From Candidatus Ozemobacteraceae bacterium (GTDB lineage Bacteria > Muiribacteriota > Ozemobacteria > Ozemobacterales > Ozemobacteraceae): a stretch of DNA of 64,000 bases. Below are positions 33,551 to 42,308 of this stretch, in pieces. The position numbers and the translations under genes are program-made. Below the pieces are notes generated by a model. That model was not told where the DNA came from. It ran no database searches and saw only the letters and a program-made list of their open reading frames with translations. Positions within the stretch are counted from its first letter, which is position 1. Each line of letters begins with the position of its first letter. Location: contig DAOSOK010000014.1 of the NCBI GenBank assembly GCA_035373905.1, positions 51,423-115,422 on the forward strand, in the 5' to 3' direction.

Positions 33551-36500
33551 ATGACGTCCCTCGGAAGGACGGGGCCCGGCAGGCCCTGGGTGCTGACCGC
33601 GACGGTCCTGCTGGCGCTCGTCGCGCTGGCTCCGGGGCCGCGGCACCTGGTGACCGTTCTCGAGAACCGGGTCGGCGATCTGTTGTTCGTCTTCTTCCGG
33701 CCGCCCGTGACCGCCCCGCCCGTCGCCGTCGTCGCGAAGGACCAGCTGTTCGTCAGCCAGTTCGGGCGCGAGCCGGATCGCACCGACATGGCGCGGACGC
33801 TCGGGGAGATCGCCCGCTCGGGGGGGCGGGTCGCGGTACTGGACTACATCTACGACCTGCCCCGGGGCGCGGAGGAGGATGCGCGGCTTGCGGCCGCCAT
33901 CGCCAGCTTTCCCGCCGTCGTCACGGCGCGACATTTCGTCAGCCGCCAGGGTTACAGCGGCGCCGAAGCCATCCAGATATCGGACGCGGCGGCGGAGCGG
34001 CCGCCGGAGCCGCTTCCCCTGTGCGAGGCGGTCACCGGCGGAGCCGCCGACGAGGGACTGATCAACCAGCGCCCCGACCCGGACGGGGTCGTCCGCGTCA
34101 TGCCCCTCGCCTTCCTTCCCGCCGAAGCACGTTCGTTCTTTCCGACGCTCGGTTTTGCGGCATGGATCCAGTCCGAGCTGCAATCGGCCTCGATCGCCAT
34201 CGATCTTCCGGACATGCTTCCCGATCCCCTGACGGCATCGGACGCGGCCCGCGAAATATTCCGGAACGCCTGGAACTCGGCGCCGCATCCCTGGCCGGGG
34301 TTCGGGCATACGGGGCTCGACGAGATCGTCCGGCGACGCGAAGCGCGGATGATCGGGAAATATATATGCAATTTTATATATACACGCGATTCTTTCAAGG
34401 TGTCATCCGCCTCTTGTCCGGCCTGGAAGCACCTCGCTGAAACGATCGACCTGTGCGGATTGCCGCCCCGCACCTGGCTGCGTTTCCCGGGAGGCAGGCC
34501 TCCGTTGGTGGGGTCTGACCTCGTTCCAGGCCTGCGAATCCCGTTTTCCAGGGCCGGGGGTGGTCTCAAGGGAGACGGCGTTCCCAAACTTTCCATGGGC
34601 GTCATGCTTTCGAAGGCATCGACCGACACGCTCGGAAAGGTCGAGATCGAGCCGGCGATGCCGCCGTTCGAGGTGATCTGGTCTGATGCCGGCACGTCGA
34701 CAATTTCGGGCTCGGCCATCGACCCGGACGGTTCGCCCCTGGCCGGCATCGCCGTTTTGGCGCTCCAGACGGACGGAGCCGCCTGGGCTTCGGGGACGAC
34801 CGGGCTCGACGGCCGGTTCGCCCTCGACCGGCTTCCGCACGGCAGATATTTCATCACGCTGTCCCGGCGGGAGGAAGGCGTATCGACCGTTCTTTCTCCC
34901 GCCGAGACGATCGGACTTTCGACCGCGCTGGTCGATCTGCCGGCCGCACGGTTTCCTCCCTCGAACAGCCGCGCGGTCGGAACGCTCGTTCCCGCCTCCC
35001 AGCCCCTGACGCTCGTCATCGACGGAGATCCGGTCTGGGTGGGCATCACCGATGAAGCGGGCAGACTGCCGCTCCGCACGGTGCCGGCGGATATGCAGCC
35101 CGTTCCCGTCGAGGGAGACAGCCAGCTCGCCTGGGCAGTAGCCACCGAGCCCATCGTGCTTGCCAGCGACGGTCCCTGCACCGGCCAGAAGATCGCCGTG
35201 TTCGAGGCGAACCCGTTCTGGAACGCTCGGTTCACGGCCTTCTTCGAACTCCCTGCCGGTGCGGCTTCGTTCACGGCGTCGCATGTGCCGCCGGCGCTCG
35301 GGGCACGGCTGATGCTGATGAGCGAGTCCGACCAGGAGGAACAGCCGAAGAGCGTCGACGTCGACCTGTTCCTCGATTCGGCGGCCGTGATCGCCAGTAT
35401 GCCTCCGGTCACGAAAACGCTTCGCCAGGCCGGCGTCGTCGATATTTCCGGAGCTGCAGAACGGATCCGGGGAGAGTTCTGGCTCGTCGGGAAGGACGGC
35501 GCCTGGCATTCTTCCCGTGTTGGGAAGAACTCGCTCAGGTTGCCTGCGGGCGAGTATCTGCTGCTCGCCCGCGACGAGACCGGACGGCCGGGGCGGGCGG
35601 ACAGGCTGGCGACGACGGTTTCCGGCCGGACCCTGTTCCTGGGAACATCCCTCCGGGAAGACCAGGACTTCGTCACGACGCCGATCAACTTTCTCGATAC
35701 CGAGTTCAGACAACTGCCGGGCGTCCATCTGCACGCGAACCTGTGTTCGGCCCTTGCCCGAGGCGAATTTCTGCGCCCCTCCCCCTTCCATCACGACGCT
35801 CATCCGCACGCATGGCCACTGCTGACGCTGCTGCTGCTTTTCCCCTTCCTTGCGGCGGGCGACCTGCTGTTCGCACGGGGTCGCGGCGGCACGGCGGCAG
35901 GCACGCTCGTGGCTGTGATTGCCTGCTGGATCCTCGCCGCGATCCGGCTGTTCCAGGCGAATATCCTGCTTCCGATCTTTTTTCCCGTTTCGCTCACCGC
36001 CGTCTTCGGGGTGGTGCGCGGAGCCCAGGCCTACCTGGTCGCGCGGAGCCGCGAGCGCGAGACGCGGGCCACGTTCGGCCGCTTCATCGCCGCGCCGATG
36101 GTGGAGGAGATCCTGCGGCACCCCGACGCCGTCAGGCCCGGCGGCGTGAAGAAGGAGCTGACGATCATGTTCACCGACCTAGCGGGCTTCACCTCGATTT
36201 CGGAGGTGATGACGCCGGAAGAGCTGACGAAGCTGATGAACGAATACCTGGGCGAGATGACGCGCGTGCTGTTCGAGCACGGCGGCACGCTCGACAAATA
36301 CATCGGCGATGCGATCATGGGGTTCTGGAACCACCCCGCCGAGCAGCCGGACCACGCGCTCCGGGCCGCCCGCTGCGCCATCGAGATGCAGCGGCGGCTC
36401 GCCGTTCTCCGCGCCCAGTGGCTCGAGCGAGGTCTCCCCCGGGTCGAAATGCGCGCGGGCATCAACACGTCGGAGTGCATGGTAGGTTTTATAGGCAGTG

Positions 36501-36937
36501 ATATTCAAATGAACTTTACCTGCCTCGGCGACGGCGTCAACCTCGCTTCACGGCTCGAAGGGGCGAACAAGGCGTATCGCACCCTGATGATGGTCTCGGA
36601 GACCACCCATGCCAGGCTCGCGGGCTGTGGCATCCGGATGCGGTTACTCGACTTCCTGGCCGTCAAGGGCAAGGCCCAGCCGGTCAAGACCTACGAACTG
36701 ATCGGCATCTCCGGCGAAGACGATGCGCTGTGGAACGACCTCCTGCCCGTCTACGAGGAAGGCATGCGGCTGTATCTCGCGCAGGACTGGGACGGCGCCG
36801 AGGCGGCGTTCCGCCGGGTGCTCGCCCTCAGGCCCGACGACGGCCCCGCATCGGTGTATCTCGAGCGGTGCGCTCATTTCCGCGATGAGCCGCCTCCTGC
36901 CGACTGGGACGGGAGATACATTCTTAAAACGAAGTAG
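33551..36937 (+). CDS. CHASE2-sensor class III adenylate cyclase
   Basis: A 1,128-residue membrane cyclase. An N-terminal transmembrane helix precedes a long extracytoplasmic sensor: CHASE2-type segments (about residues 35-390) with an inserted carboxypeptidase-regulatory-like module (about 385-450, ISGSAIDPDGSPLAGIAVLA) and an unassigned region up to about 740. Three transmembrane helices (about 755-825) lead to the cyclase domain (about 850-1060). Metal ligands Asp876 (FTDLAGFT) and Asp920 (GDAIMGFW), adenine-selecting Lys1039 and Asp994, and transition-state Asn998 and Arg1001 are all present, so production of cAMP is expected. The tail looks TPR-like. ATG 33551 has a poor ribosome site. 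No CRP gene is in the window. Confidence 0.85.
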   Translation: MTSLGRTGPGRPWVLTATVLLALVALAPGPRHLVTVLENRVGDLLFVFFRPPVTAPPVAVVAKDQLFVSQFGREPDRTDMARTLGEIARSGGRVAVLDYIYDLPRGAEEDARLAAAIASFPAVVTARHFVSRQGYSGAEAIQISDAAAERPPEPLPLCEAVTGGAADEGLINQRPDPDGVVRVMPLAFLPAEARSFFPTLGFAAWIQSELQSASIAIDLPDMLPDPLTASDAAREIFRNAWNSAPHPWPGFGHTGLDEIVRRREARMIGKYICNFIYTRDSFKVSSASCPAWKHLAETIDLCGLPPRTWLRFPGGRPPLVGSDLVPGLRIPFSRAGGGLKGDGVPKLSMGVMLSKASTDTLGKVEIEPAMPPFEVIWSDAGTSTISGSAIDPDGSPLAGIAVLALQTDGAAWASGTTGLDGRFALDRLPHGRYFITLSRREEGVSTVLSPAETIGLSTALVDLPAARFPPSNSRAVGTLVPASQPLTLVIDGDPVWVGITDEAGRLPLRTVPADMQPVPVEGDSQLAWAVATEPIVLASDGPCTGQKIAVFEANPFWNARFTAFFELPAGAASFTASHVPPALGARLMLMSESDQEEQPKSVDVDLFLDSAAVIASMPPVTKTLRQAGVVDISGAAERIRGEFWLVGKDGAWHSSRVGKNSLRLPAGEYLLLARDETGRPGRADRLATTVSGRTLFLGTSLREDQDFVTTPINFLDTEFRQLPGVHLHANLCSALARGEFLRPSPFHHDAHPHAWPLLTLLLLFPFLAAGDLLFARGRGGTAAGTLVAVIACWILAAIRLFQANILLPIFFPVSLTAVFGVVRGAQAYLVARSRERETRATFGRFIAAPMVEEILRHPDAVRPGGVKKELTIMFTDLAGFTSISEVMTPEELTKLMNEYLGEMTRVLFEHGGTLDKYIGDAIMGFWNHPAEQPDHALRAARCAIEMQRRLAVLRAQWLERGLPRVEMRAGINTSECMVGFIGSDIQMNFTCLGDGVNLASRLEGANKAYRTLMMVSETTHARLAGCGIRMRLLDFLAVKGKAQPVKTYELIGISGEDDALWNDLLPVYEEGMRLYLAQDWDGAEAAFRRVLALRPDDGPASVYLERCAHFRDEPPPADWDGRYILKTK

Positions 36938-36947
36938 GAAAACCGGC

Positions 36948-38042
36948 TCAGATGCCCAACAACTGGATGAAGGGGCTGAATCCGGCATTGATCGCCGCGA
37001 TGAGAAGCCCGATCTGCACCACCACGATGCCGACGGTGAAAAGCGTGCCGGCCGTCTCGCTCTCGAACCCGACCTGCGCCTCGTAGGTCCCGGCAAGCCA
37101 GGCGACCGTTTCCGGAAGCGTTCCGAGGTCCTCCGCGGCGGCGATGGCTCCGATAGCACGCTCCGGGAGCAGTCCGCTGACCGCGAACGCCTGCGAAAGC
37201 GAGCCGCCGTTCCTCAGGATCTCGCGGGAGGAACGGAACACGTGCTGCACGTCCGATCTGTCCGCGAACTCGGCGATGACCGCCACGGCCGCGAGGGGCG
37301 GCTTCCCGGTTTCGAGGATGAAGGCGAGGAGGCGCAGGCATCGTGCCGCGAGGCGGTTTTGCAGCATGCCGCCGATCCACGGAAGCCGGCGGAGAGCTTC
37401 CCGGCCGAGCCTGATGAAGCCGACACCGCCGCGGTTCAGCCAGACGGCATACCAGGCGACGAGAAGACCGGCGAGCGGATAGAACAGCGGCTCGCAGAGC
37501 CAGCCGGTGATGCTTTCCAGAAATTTCGGGATGACCGTCGTTTCAGGCGGTTCCTGCCACGGATAGGATTGTGCCTGCGAACCGTGCCAGGCCAGCAGGA
37601 ACAGGATGCACCAGAAGGCAGCGAAAAGCCGCGGGGAGGTGAAGATCCAGCTGTCGAACGACGAGCGCCAGGCCTGCTGGAGCCGATACATGCGAAGCAG
37701 GAGGGCAACCGCGAGATCGAGGCGGCCCGTCGTCTCACCGATGAAGACGGCGGCATAGACGAGCCTCGGACAGCCGCGAAGACTCCTGTCGAGCGCGATC
37801 GAAAGTGGAATACCGAAAGATATATATTTAGACAGCCGTGTGACCAGCCCTTTCCTGGCGCCATCCTCGAGATGCAGCACGGCGATTTCCAGGGCCCTTC
37901 GCAGGGGCACACCCGATTCGACGGTCATGTCGATCTGCCACAGCACGTCCAGCAACTCGCCGTCGTCGACATGAAGCGGAGCGGAAAGACCCTGGCGGAC
38001 AAGGCGGTGCGAACCATTCTCCGACACATCGTATGCGTGCAT
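36948..38042 (-). CDS. Type II secretion/type IV pilus inner-membrane protein, GspF/PilC-like
   Basis: A 364-residue protein of the T2SF family: a soluble helical repeat (LLDVLWQIDMTVESGVPLRR...), a transmembrane hairpin around residues 155-230, a second helical repeat (AARCLRLLAFILETGKPPLA) and a C-terminal transmembrane helix. GspF/PilC proteins form the platform that the assembly ATPases turn to build pili or pseudopili. No ATPase, secretin or prepilin peptidase gene is adjacent. ATG 38042 was chosen because GGAGGGG lies five bases upstream. It converges with the cyclase gene, ten bases apart. It could serve the pilin-like proteins in this window. Confidence 0.8.
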   Translation of the reverse strand: MHAYDVSENGSHRLVRQGLSAPLHVDDGELLDVLWQIDMTVESGVPLRRALEIAVLHLEDGARKGLVTRLSKYISFGIPLSIALDRSLRGCPRLVYAAVFIGETTGRLDLAVALLLRMYRLQQAWRSSFDSWIFTSPRLFAAFWCILFLLAWHGSQAQSYPWQEPPETTVIPKFLESITGWLCEPLFYPLAGLLVAWYAVWLNRGGVGFIRLGREALRRLPWIGGMLQNRLAARCLRLLAFILETGKPPLAAVAVIAEFADRSDVQHVFRSSREILRNGGSLSQAFAVSGLLPERAIGAIAAAEDLGTLPETVAWLAGTYEAQVGFESETAGTLFTVGIVVVQIGLLIAAINAGFSPFIQLLGI

Positions 38043-38284
38043 AAGCCCCTCCCTGCGTCGGAAGGGCGCATCTTTCATGCCGCACACCAGCGAACCAGCA
38101 GAAACCGGCTTTCACTCGGCTTTTGCGGGGGCCGCCGCGGTCAGGCGCATGTCTGCTCGTGTGCGGAAATCCGCTCATGCGGACGGAACCTTCATCCTTG
38201 TCGACGGAGACGATCATATATAATCATTGATTTATTGCACACCACGGGCGCGGCGGGGCATCACCGGGGTTGCCCCGCGGGAAC

Positions 38285-38313
38285 TTGAGAAACGCGACGG
38301 ATTCGGGTAAGGT
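38285..38313 (+). promoter_or_regulatory. Sigma-70-type promoter of the GAF-cyclase gene
   Basis: TTGAGA (38285-38290), 17-base spacer, TAAGGT (38308-38313); an AGAGAGG site (38331-38337) lies seven bases before ATG 38345. Confidence 0.5.
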
Positions 38314-38344
38314 GGTGATACTCCAGGAAGAGAGAGGTTCATCG

Positions 38345-39985
38345 ATGTCTCAATCGCTTCAGACCGCCGTTCAATCCGACATGGAAACGGAGCTTCGCCG
38401 GCTCAGGCTCCGGGTGAAACTTTCGGGCGAGATCGACGCCATCATCGAAACGTGCCTGCGGGAGAAGAAGAACCTCGAAACGACGATGAACCAGGTCTAT
38501 GCCTACCTCGACGCGGTCCTGAAGCCGGCGGCGATGTTTCTTCAGACCCAGAACGAGGAATTGATCTACACGATCTATTCGCACGGAATCTCCCCGGAAG
38601 AACTCGAGAACTCGTTTTCGGATCTTCTGAGCGTCGGATCGAGAACGACGCTGCGGCGCGACGACAACGACTGGTTCGTGATGCCCCTCGACATGGCCGG
38701 CGAAAAGATCGGCACGTTCGGGTTCGCGTTTCCAGCAGGGCACGGTCACGCCGACGAAGAGGTGTTCGAGTGGCTCGAGGCCGCAGCGGAAGAGCTTGAC
38801 AACTATTTTTTCGGCATCCAGGAAAGCCGGTACAAGCACATGACGATCATGGAGATTCAGCGTTGCATGAAGTCACGGCGGCTGAACGACGCAATCGACA
38901 TGGCCGTCAGCATCCTCAGCGACATGGTCCCGATCGAAGACCTCGTTCTGCTGTATATCGACGAGGATCTCGACGGCCGGAAGATCGTCCAGTATGCGAT
39001 ATATCGCAATTACAATAAAATTTTCGACTCTTCCGACAACCCGATGCCCGAGCTCGAGAAGCTGATCAGGGCAGGCATCGACGTCGTCGTTCCCGGCAAC
39101 AGAGACATCGCGGCGGTCTTCCCGGCTGCCGGAACCAGCGAAACGGTGCTTCTCGACGGTCTCGTCGTCGAGACCCTCGTCGGGAAAATGATCATCAGGC
39201 CGCCGGTGGGCTGCGGCCTCTCCGTCACCAGCCGGGAGATCGTGCAGGTCTTCGCCGAGACGCTTCGCCAGCGTCTGGTTGATTTCAACCGAGAAAAGAA
39301 TGTGCTCCGACAGTTCTTTTCGCCTGAAGTCACGCGCCGCCTCCTCCGGATCGAGGATTACAAGGAACGATATCTGTCACCGCGCAAGGCAGATATCGGC
39401 ATTCTGTTCGCCGACATCAGCGGTTTCACGAAAATGAGCGAGCAGGTACTCAAGGATCCGCAGCGCATCGCACGATTCATCGACACCTGGTCGAAGGCCG
39501 TCGTCGAGAGGGTGTTTCCCCTCAACGGCGCTCTCGACAAGATCGTCGGCGATTGCGTCATCATCCTGTTCGGGCCGCCGTTCTACGACACCCCGGCCGC
39601 TGTGGTTGCAAGAAACGTCGTCCAGGCGGCAATCACGATCAGGACATTCACCGACGAGTTCCTCGCCTCACCCGAGAACGCCGACATCCAGCGGTCGCCG
39701 TTCTACGAGGATTTCGGCGTCGCGATCGGCATCAATTACTGTTCGGCCGACGTTGGCCTGATCGGGCCGAACCAGGACATGACGGCGTTCAGCAGCGGCA
39801 TGAACAACACCGCCCGCCTACAGGGTCTTGCGAAGCATGGCGAGATTCTGCTGACACCCTCAGTGAAAGAGCAAATCGAAGGGAGCGGTATCTGCCCCTG
39901 GAGTTTCAGCGGCCCGAACTCGGCGCCGGTCAAGAACGTGAAGGAACCGCTCGTCTATTTCAAACTTGAAAACGGAAACGTCTGA
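38345..39985 (+). CDS. Cytoplasmic GAF-like/class III nucleotide cyclase
   Basis: A 546-residue protein without membrane segments: an N-terminal coiled coil, two GAF-like regions (about residues 15-170 and 180-330), a linker ending RQFFSPEVTRRLL, and a cyclase domain (about 340-546). The metal aspartates are Asp357 (FADISGFT) and Asp403 (VGDCVIILFG). The adenine-specificity position where the CHASE2 cyclase has GDGVN is altered (FSSGMNNTARLQG), so the substrate may be ATP or GTP, or the enzyme may work only with a partner; the Asn and Arg of the transition-state pair remain. It likely makes a cyclic nucleotide in response to a bound ligand. The last bases overlap the next gene by 20. Confidence 0.82.
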   Translation: MSQSLQTAVQSDMETELRRLRLRVKLSGEIDAIIETCLREKKNLETTMNQVYAYLDAVLKPAAMFLQTQNEELIYTIYSHGISPEELENSFSDLLSVGSRTTLRRDDNDWFVMPLDMAGEKIGTFGFAFPAGHGHADEEVFEWLEAAAEELDNYFFGIQESRYKHMTIMEIQRCMKSRRLNDAIDMAVSILSDMVPIEDLVLLYIDEDLDGRKIVQYAIYRNYNKIFDSSDNPMPELEKLIRAGIDVVVPGNRDIAAVFPAAGTSETVLLDGLVVETLVGKMIIRPPVGCGLSVTSREIVQVFAETLRQRLVDFNREKNVLRQFFSPEVTRRLLRIEDYKERYLSPRKADIGILFADISGFTKMSEQVLKDPQRIARFIDTWSKAVVERVFPLNGALDKIVGDCVIILFGPPFYDTPAAVVARNVVQAAITIRTFTDEFLASPENADIQRSPFYEDFGVAIGINYCSADVGLIGPNQDMTAFSSGMNNTARLQGLAKHGEILLTPSVKEQIEGSGICPWSFSGPNSAPVKNVKEPLVYFKLENGNV

Positions 39986-40307
39986 AGCGGCCTGGCACGT
40001 GTACATGCTTGTCTGCCGGGACGGCAGCATCTACACGGGCGTCACCACCGACGTCGACCGGCGCGTGCGCCAGCATAACGAGGGCACCGGGGCCCGCTAC
40101 ACCCGCTCGCGCCGGCCGGTATGGCTCGCGTTCACCGAGCCGTGCGGCGGACGGGGCGACGCCCTTCGCCGCGAACTGGCGCTGAAAGCCCTGACGCACG
40201 ATGAAAAACGGCTGATGATTCTGGCCGCGGAGGCGCCCCCCCGCCACGTCGGAAAACAACCGTTCCCGCGGACGCTCAAGGTTCGAGGCGGACGACCAGA
40301 CAGGTGA
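39966..40307 (+). CDS. GIY-YIG domain protein (UPF0213/YhbQ-like)
   Basis: A 113-residue single-domain GIY-YIG protein: WHVYMLVCRDGSIYTGVTTD corresponds to the GIY...YIG core, followed by DVDRRVRQHNEG and the catalytic-type Glu in ELALKALT. YhbQ-like proteins are small nucleases of unclear role. The start is uncertain: TTG 39966 overlaps the cyclase by 20 bases; GTG 39999 would remove 11 residues. The 3' end runs 32 bases into the oppositely directed phosphatase gene, an unusually large tail-to-tail overlap. The C-terminal residues could be poorly conserved. Confidence 0.72.
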   Translation: MKTETSEAAWHVYMLVCRDGSIYTGVTTDVDRRVRQHNEGTGARYTRSRRPVWLAFTEPCGGRGDALRRELALKALTHDEKRLMILAAEAPPRHVGKQPFPRTLKVRGGRPDR

Positions 40308-42030
40308 AATCGTCTTCCAGACCGCGCGTTCCGACGAAACGCTGAACCGCGTCGCGAATTGCGGCGACGAGTTCACTTGCCGACAGCAGGGCGCCCAGGC
40401 GGACCGCGTCCTTGATCCGTTCGAGGCCGAACATCTCTCCATCCAGGTTCCGGGCCTCGGTCACGCCGTCCGACAGAAAAACGATGATGTCGCCCCTCCG
40501 CATCGGGACGGTGGTGCAGGAATAATCGAGAACATCGCCGATGCCCAGCGGGGGGCGAGTGGAGTCGATCGTAAAGAACCGGCTTTCCGCCTGTCTGTAC
40601 ACAAGGACGGGAGGATGGCCGCAGTTCACGATCTGAAGAGTTTTCTGGTGCATGTTCAATCGCGCGAACACGAGGGTGACGAACGCGTAGAGATTCGCGA
40701 GCCGGGCCGCCAGTTCCCCATGCACCATGCCTAACAGGGCCTCGGGCTCAGGCAGACGCCGTCCCTCCCAAGCCAGAAGTCTCGAAAGCGAGCGCAGGAA
40801 TGCGATGCGCGCGGCGGCGCCGATCAGCGCGGCGGGGGTTCCCTTTCCCATGACGTCGCCTATGACGAGATCGTAGACATGTTCACGGATCGGGAAAAAG
40901 TCGTAAAAATCCCCGTCAACCTCCATCGAGGGGATGGAGACGACGTCCATGGCGATTGAAGGCGGACAGACAGGAAGTCTGCCGAACAGCAGGTTCTGCT
41001 GGATCTCGGCGGCGATGGCGGCCTCCTGGGCCCGGGCCTTCTCGAGCGCCTCGCGTGCCTGGCGGAGAGAGACCTCGGCCTCTTTGCGCTCGGTGATGAT
41101 CTGCGCGACGAGCATGCCGGCCATGACGGCGGAGTTGCCGGTTCGGACCGGCACGAGCCGCATCTCGATCACCTCCCCGGCGTATGACATTTCCTCGACG
41201 ACCGTTTCGCCCGCCAGGGTGCGCCTGCAGAACCCTTCGATGGCTTCCGCGACGTCGCCGGGGAAGACCTCTTTCACGGTTCTTCCCTCGAGGCGCTCGG
41301 GAGTCAGGCCCCAACGCGCGCCCGCCTCGCCCTCTGCGACGAGGAACCGCGTTTCACGGTCGAACAACAGCACCATGCCGTTCGGATAATGGCTCGCCAG
41401 CAGGCGGTATCTGAGTTCGCTGCGTCGGCGAATCTGCTCGTTGCGCTGCCTGACGATCTCCTGGCGGAACACCGTGCCCCCGATTTCGAGAAGCTGGCGC
41501 TCCCAGACGGTCCAGCGTTTGAGGGCGTTGCGTTCGGAAAAGCCGAGCACGGCCCTCATCCGGCCGTCGAGCCGGAGGGGCCACAGGAGGTAGCCGCGAA
41601 GCACTTTCGGCGGCCCTTCGAGGACGGCCGCCACAGCTTCCGAGTTTCGCTCGAGCCGCTCGAGCAGCGCGGGATGCTTCTGAAGCGCCGGCAGGTGGTT
41701 CCATTCGGGAAAGGCGCCGACGTCCTGCGAACTCACGAGAACGTCGTGAAACTCGGTCAGATGCTCATCCATGAGCCAGAGAAAGGCGGAATCGACGCCG
41801 ATGAAGCTGGCGATGCGTCTGAGCGCGGCCCTGATGCGGGCCCGGAAGTTGAGCATGCGGGAGGCCAGGAGCTCGTCCGAAAGCTGGTCGAGCAGGGCGA
41901 CGAGCGATTCGAGATATTCGAACGAGACGTCTTCGGGAATGGGCATGTACACAGGATCGACTGTCTTCCGGTTTTCCTGGGAATTCAGTTCCTGTTCATC
42001 CAGAACGTGGATTCTGTTCCGGGTTTCCAT
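40276..42030 (-). CDS. PAS/GAF-containing PP2C-type (SpoIIE/RsbU) phosphatase
   Basis: A 584-residue cytoplasmic protein with a GAF-like region (about residues 60-200), a PAS domain (about 210-330), a coiled-coil linker (ERKEAEVSLRQAREALEKAR) and a PP2C-like catalytic domain (about 345-584). Metal-binding positions are visible in MEVDGDFYDFF, IGDVMGKGTPAALI, FLSDGVTEA and EDDFTC. Enzymes of this class dephosphorylate anti-sigma-factor antagonists in partner-switching systems. No antagonist (STAS) or anti-sigma gene is next to it. A possible -10 (TACAAT) and GAGGAGG lie upstream, but no good -35. Confidence 0.85.
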   Translation of the reverse strand: METRNRIHVLDEQELNSQENRKTVDPVYMPIPEDVSFEYLESLVALLDQLSDELLASRMLNFRARIRAALRRIASFIGVDSAFLWLMDEHLTEFHDVLVSSQDVGAFPEWNHLPALQKHPALLERLERNSEAVAAVLEGPPKVLRGYLLWPLRLDGRMRAVLGFSERNALKRWTVWERQLLEIGGTVFRQEIVRQRNEQIRRRSELRYRLLASHYPNGMVLLFDRETRFLVAEGEAGARWGLTPERLEGRTVKEVFPGDVAEAIEGFCRRTLAGETVVEEMSYAGEVIEMRLVPVRTGNSAVMAGMLVAQIITERKEAEVSLRQAREALEKARAQEAAIAAEIQQNLLFGRLPVCPPSIAMDVVSIPSMEVDGDFYDFFPIREHVYDLVIGDVMGKGTPAALIGAAARIAFLRSLSRLLAWEGRRLPEPEALLGMVHGELAARLANLYAFVTLVFARLNMHQKTLQIVNCGHPPVLVYRQAESRFFTIDSTRPPLGIGDVLDYSCTTVPMRRGDIIVFLSDGVTEARNLDGEMFGLERIKDAVRLGALLSASELVAAIRDAVQRFVGTRGLEDDFTCLVVRLEP

Positions 42031-42084
42031 GCCTCCTCACCTCTGCCTTCCCCATTGTATCTAGCAAGTTTCGTACGAGAAGCC

Positions 42085-42106
42085 TTCCCGGGGCGTACCC
42101 CGGGAA
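42085..42106. repeat. Perfect GC-rich inverted repeat
   Basis: A 9-bp stem TTCCCGGGG/CCCCGGGAA with a 4-base loop, 55 bases upstream of the phosphatase ATG. It lies in the 278-base gap 42031-42308 between two minus-strand genes; a further partial hairpin (ctcgccc with gggcgag, about 42209-42236) occurs there. It may terminate the upstream sirtuin/TIM-barrel transcript or be an operator; nothing else is recognisable in the gap. Confidence 0.4.
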
Positions 42107-42308
42107 AGGGAATCAGTGAACCCCCGTTCTTGATTCCTGCCTGCATTAGCCAATGATCGGTCTCGCACGCCATCCCGCCCGTTCTGAGCCTGCCGAATAA
42201 CGAGGGGTTCTCGCCCCCTTCGCCAGGGTAGGGCGAGCGAGAGGGATCATCGTTTCAGGGAAAAACAGGACAACACCGGGGATATTTTCCCTCCGGGTCT
42301 GCGATGAC

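Noticed and set aside
39966..40307. Homing endonuclease
   Set aside because: The GIY-YIG domain is stand-alone and YhbQ-sized, with no intron or intein around it.
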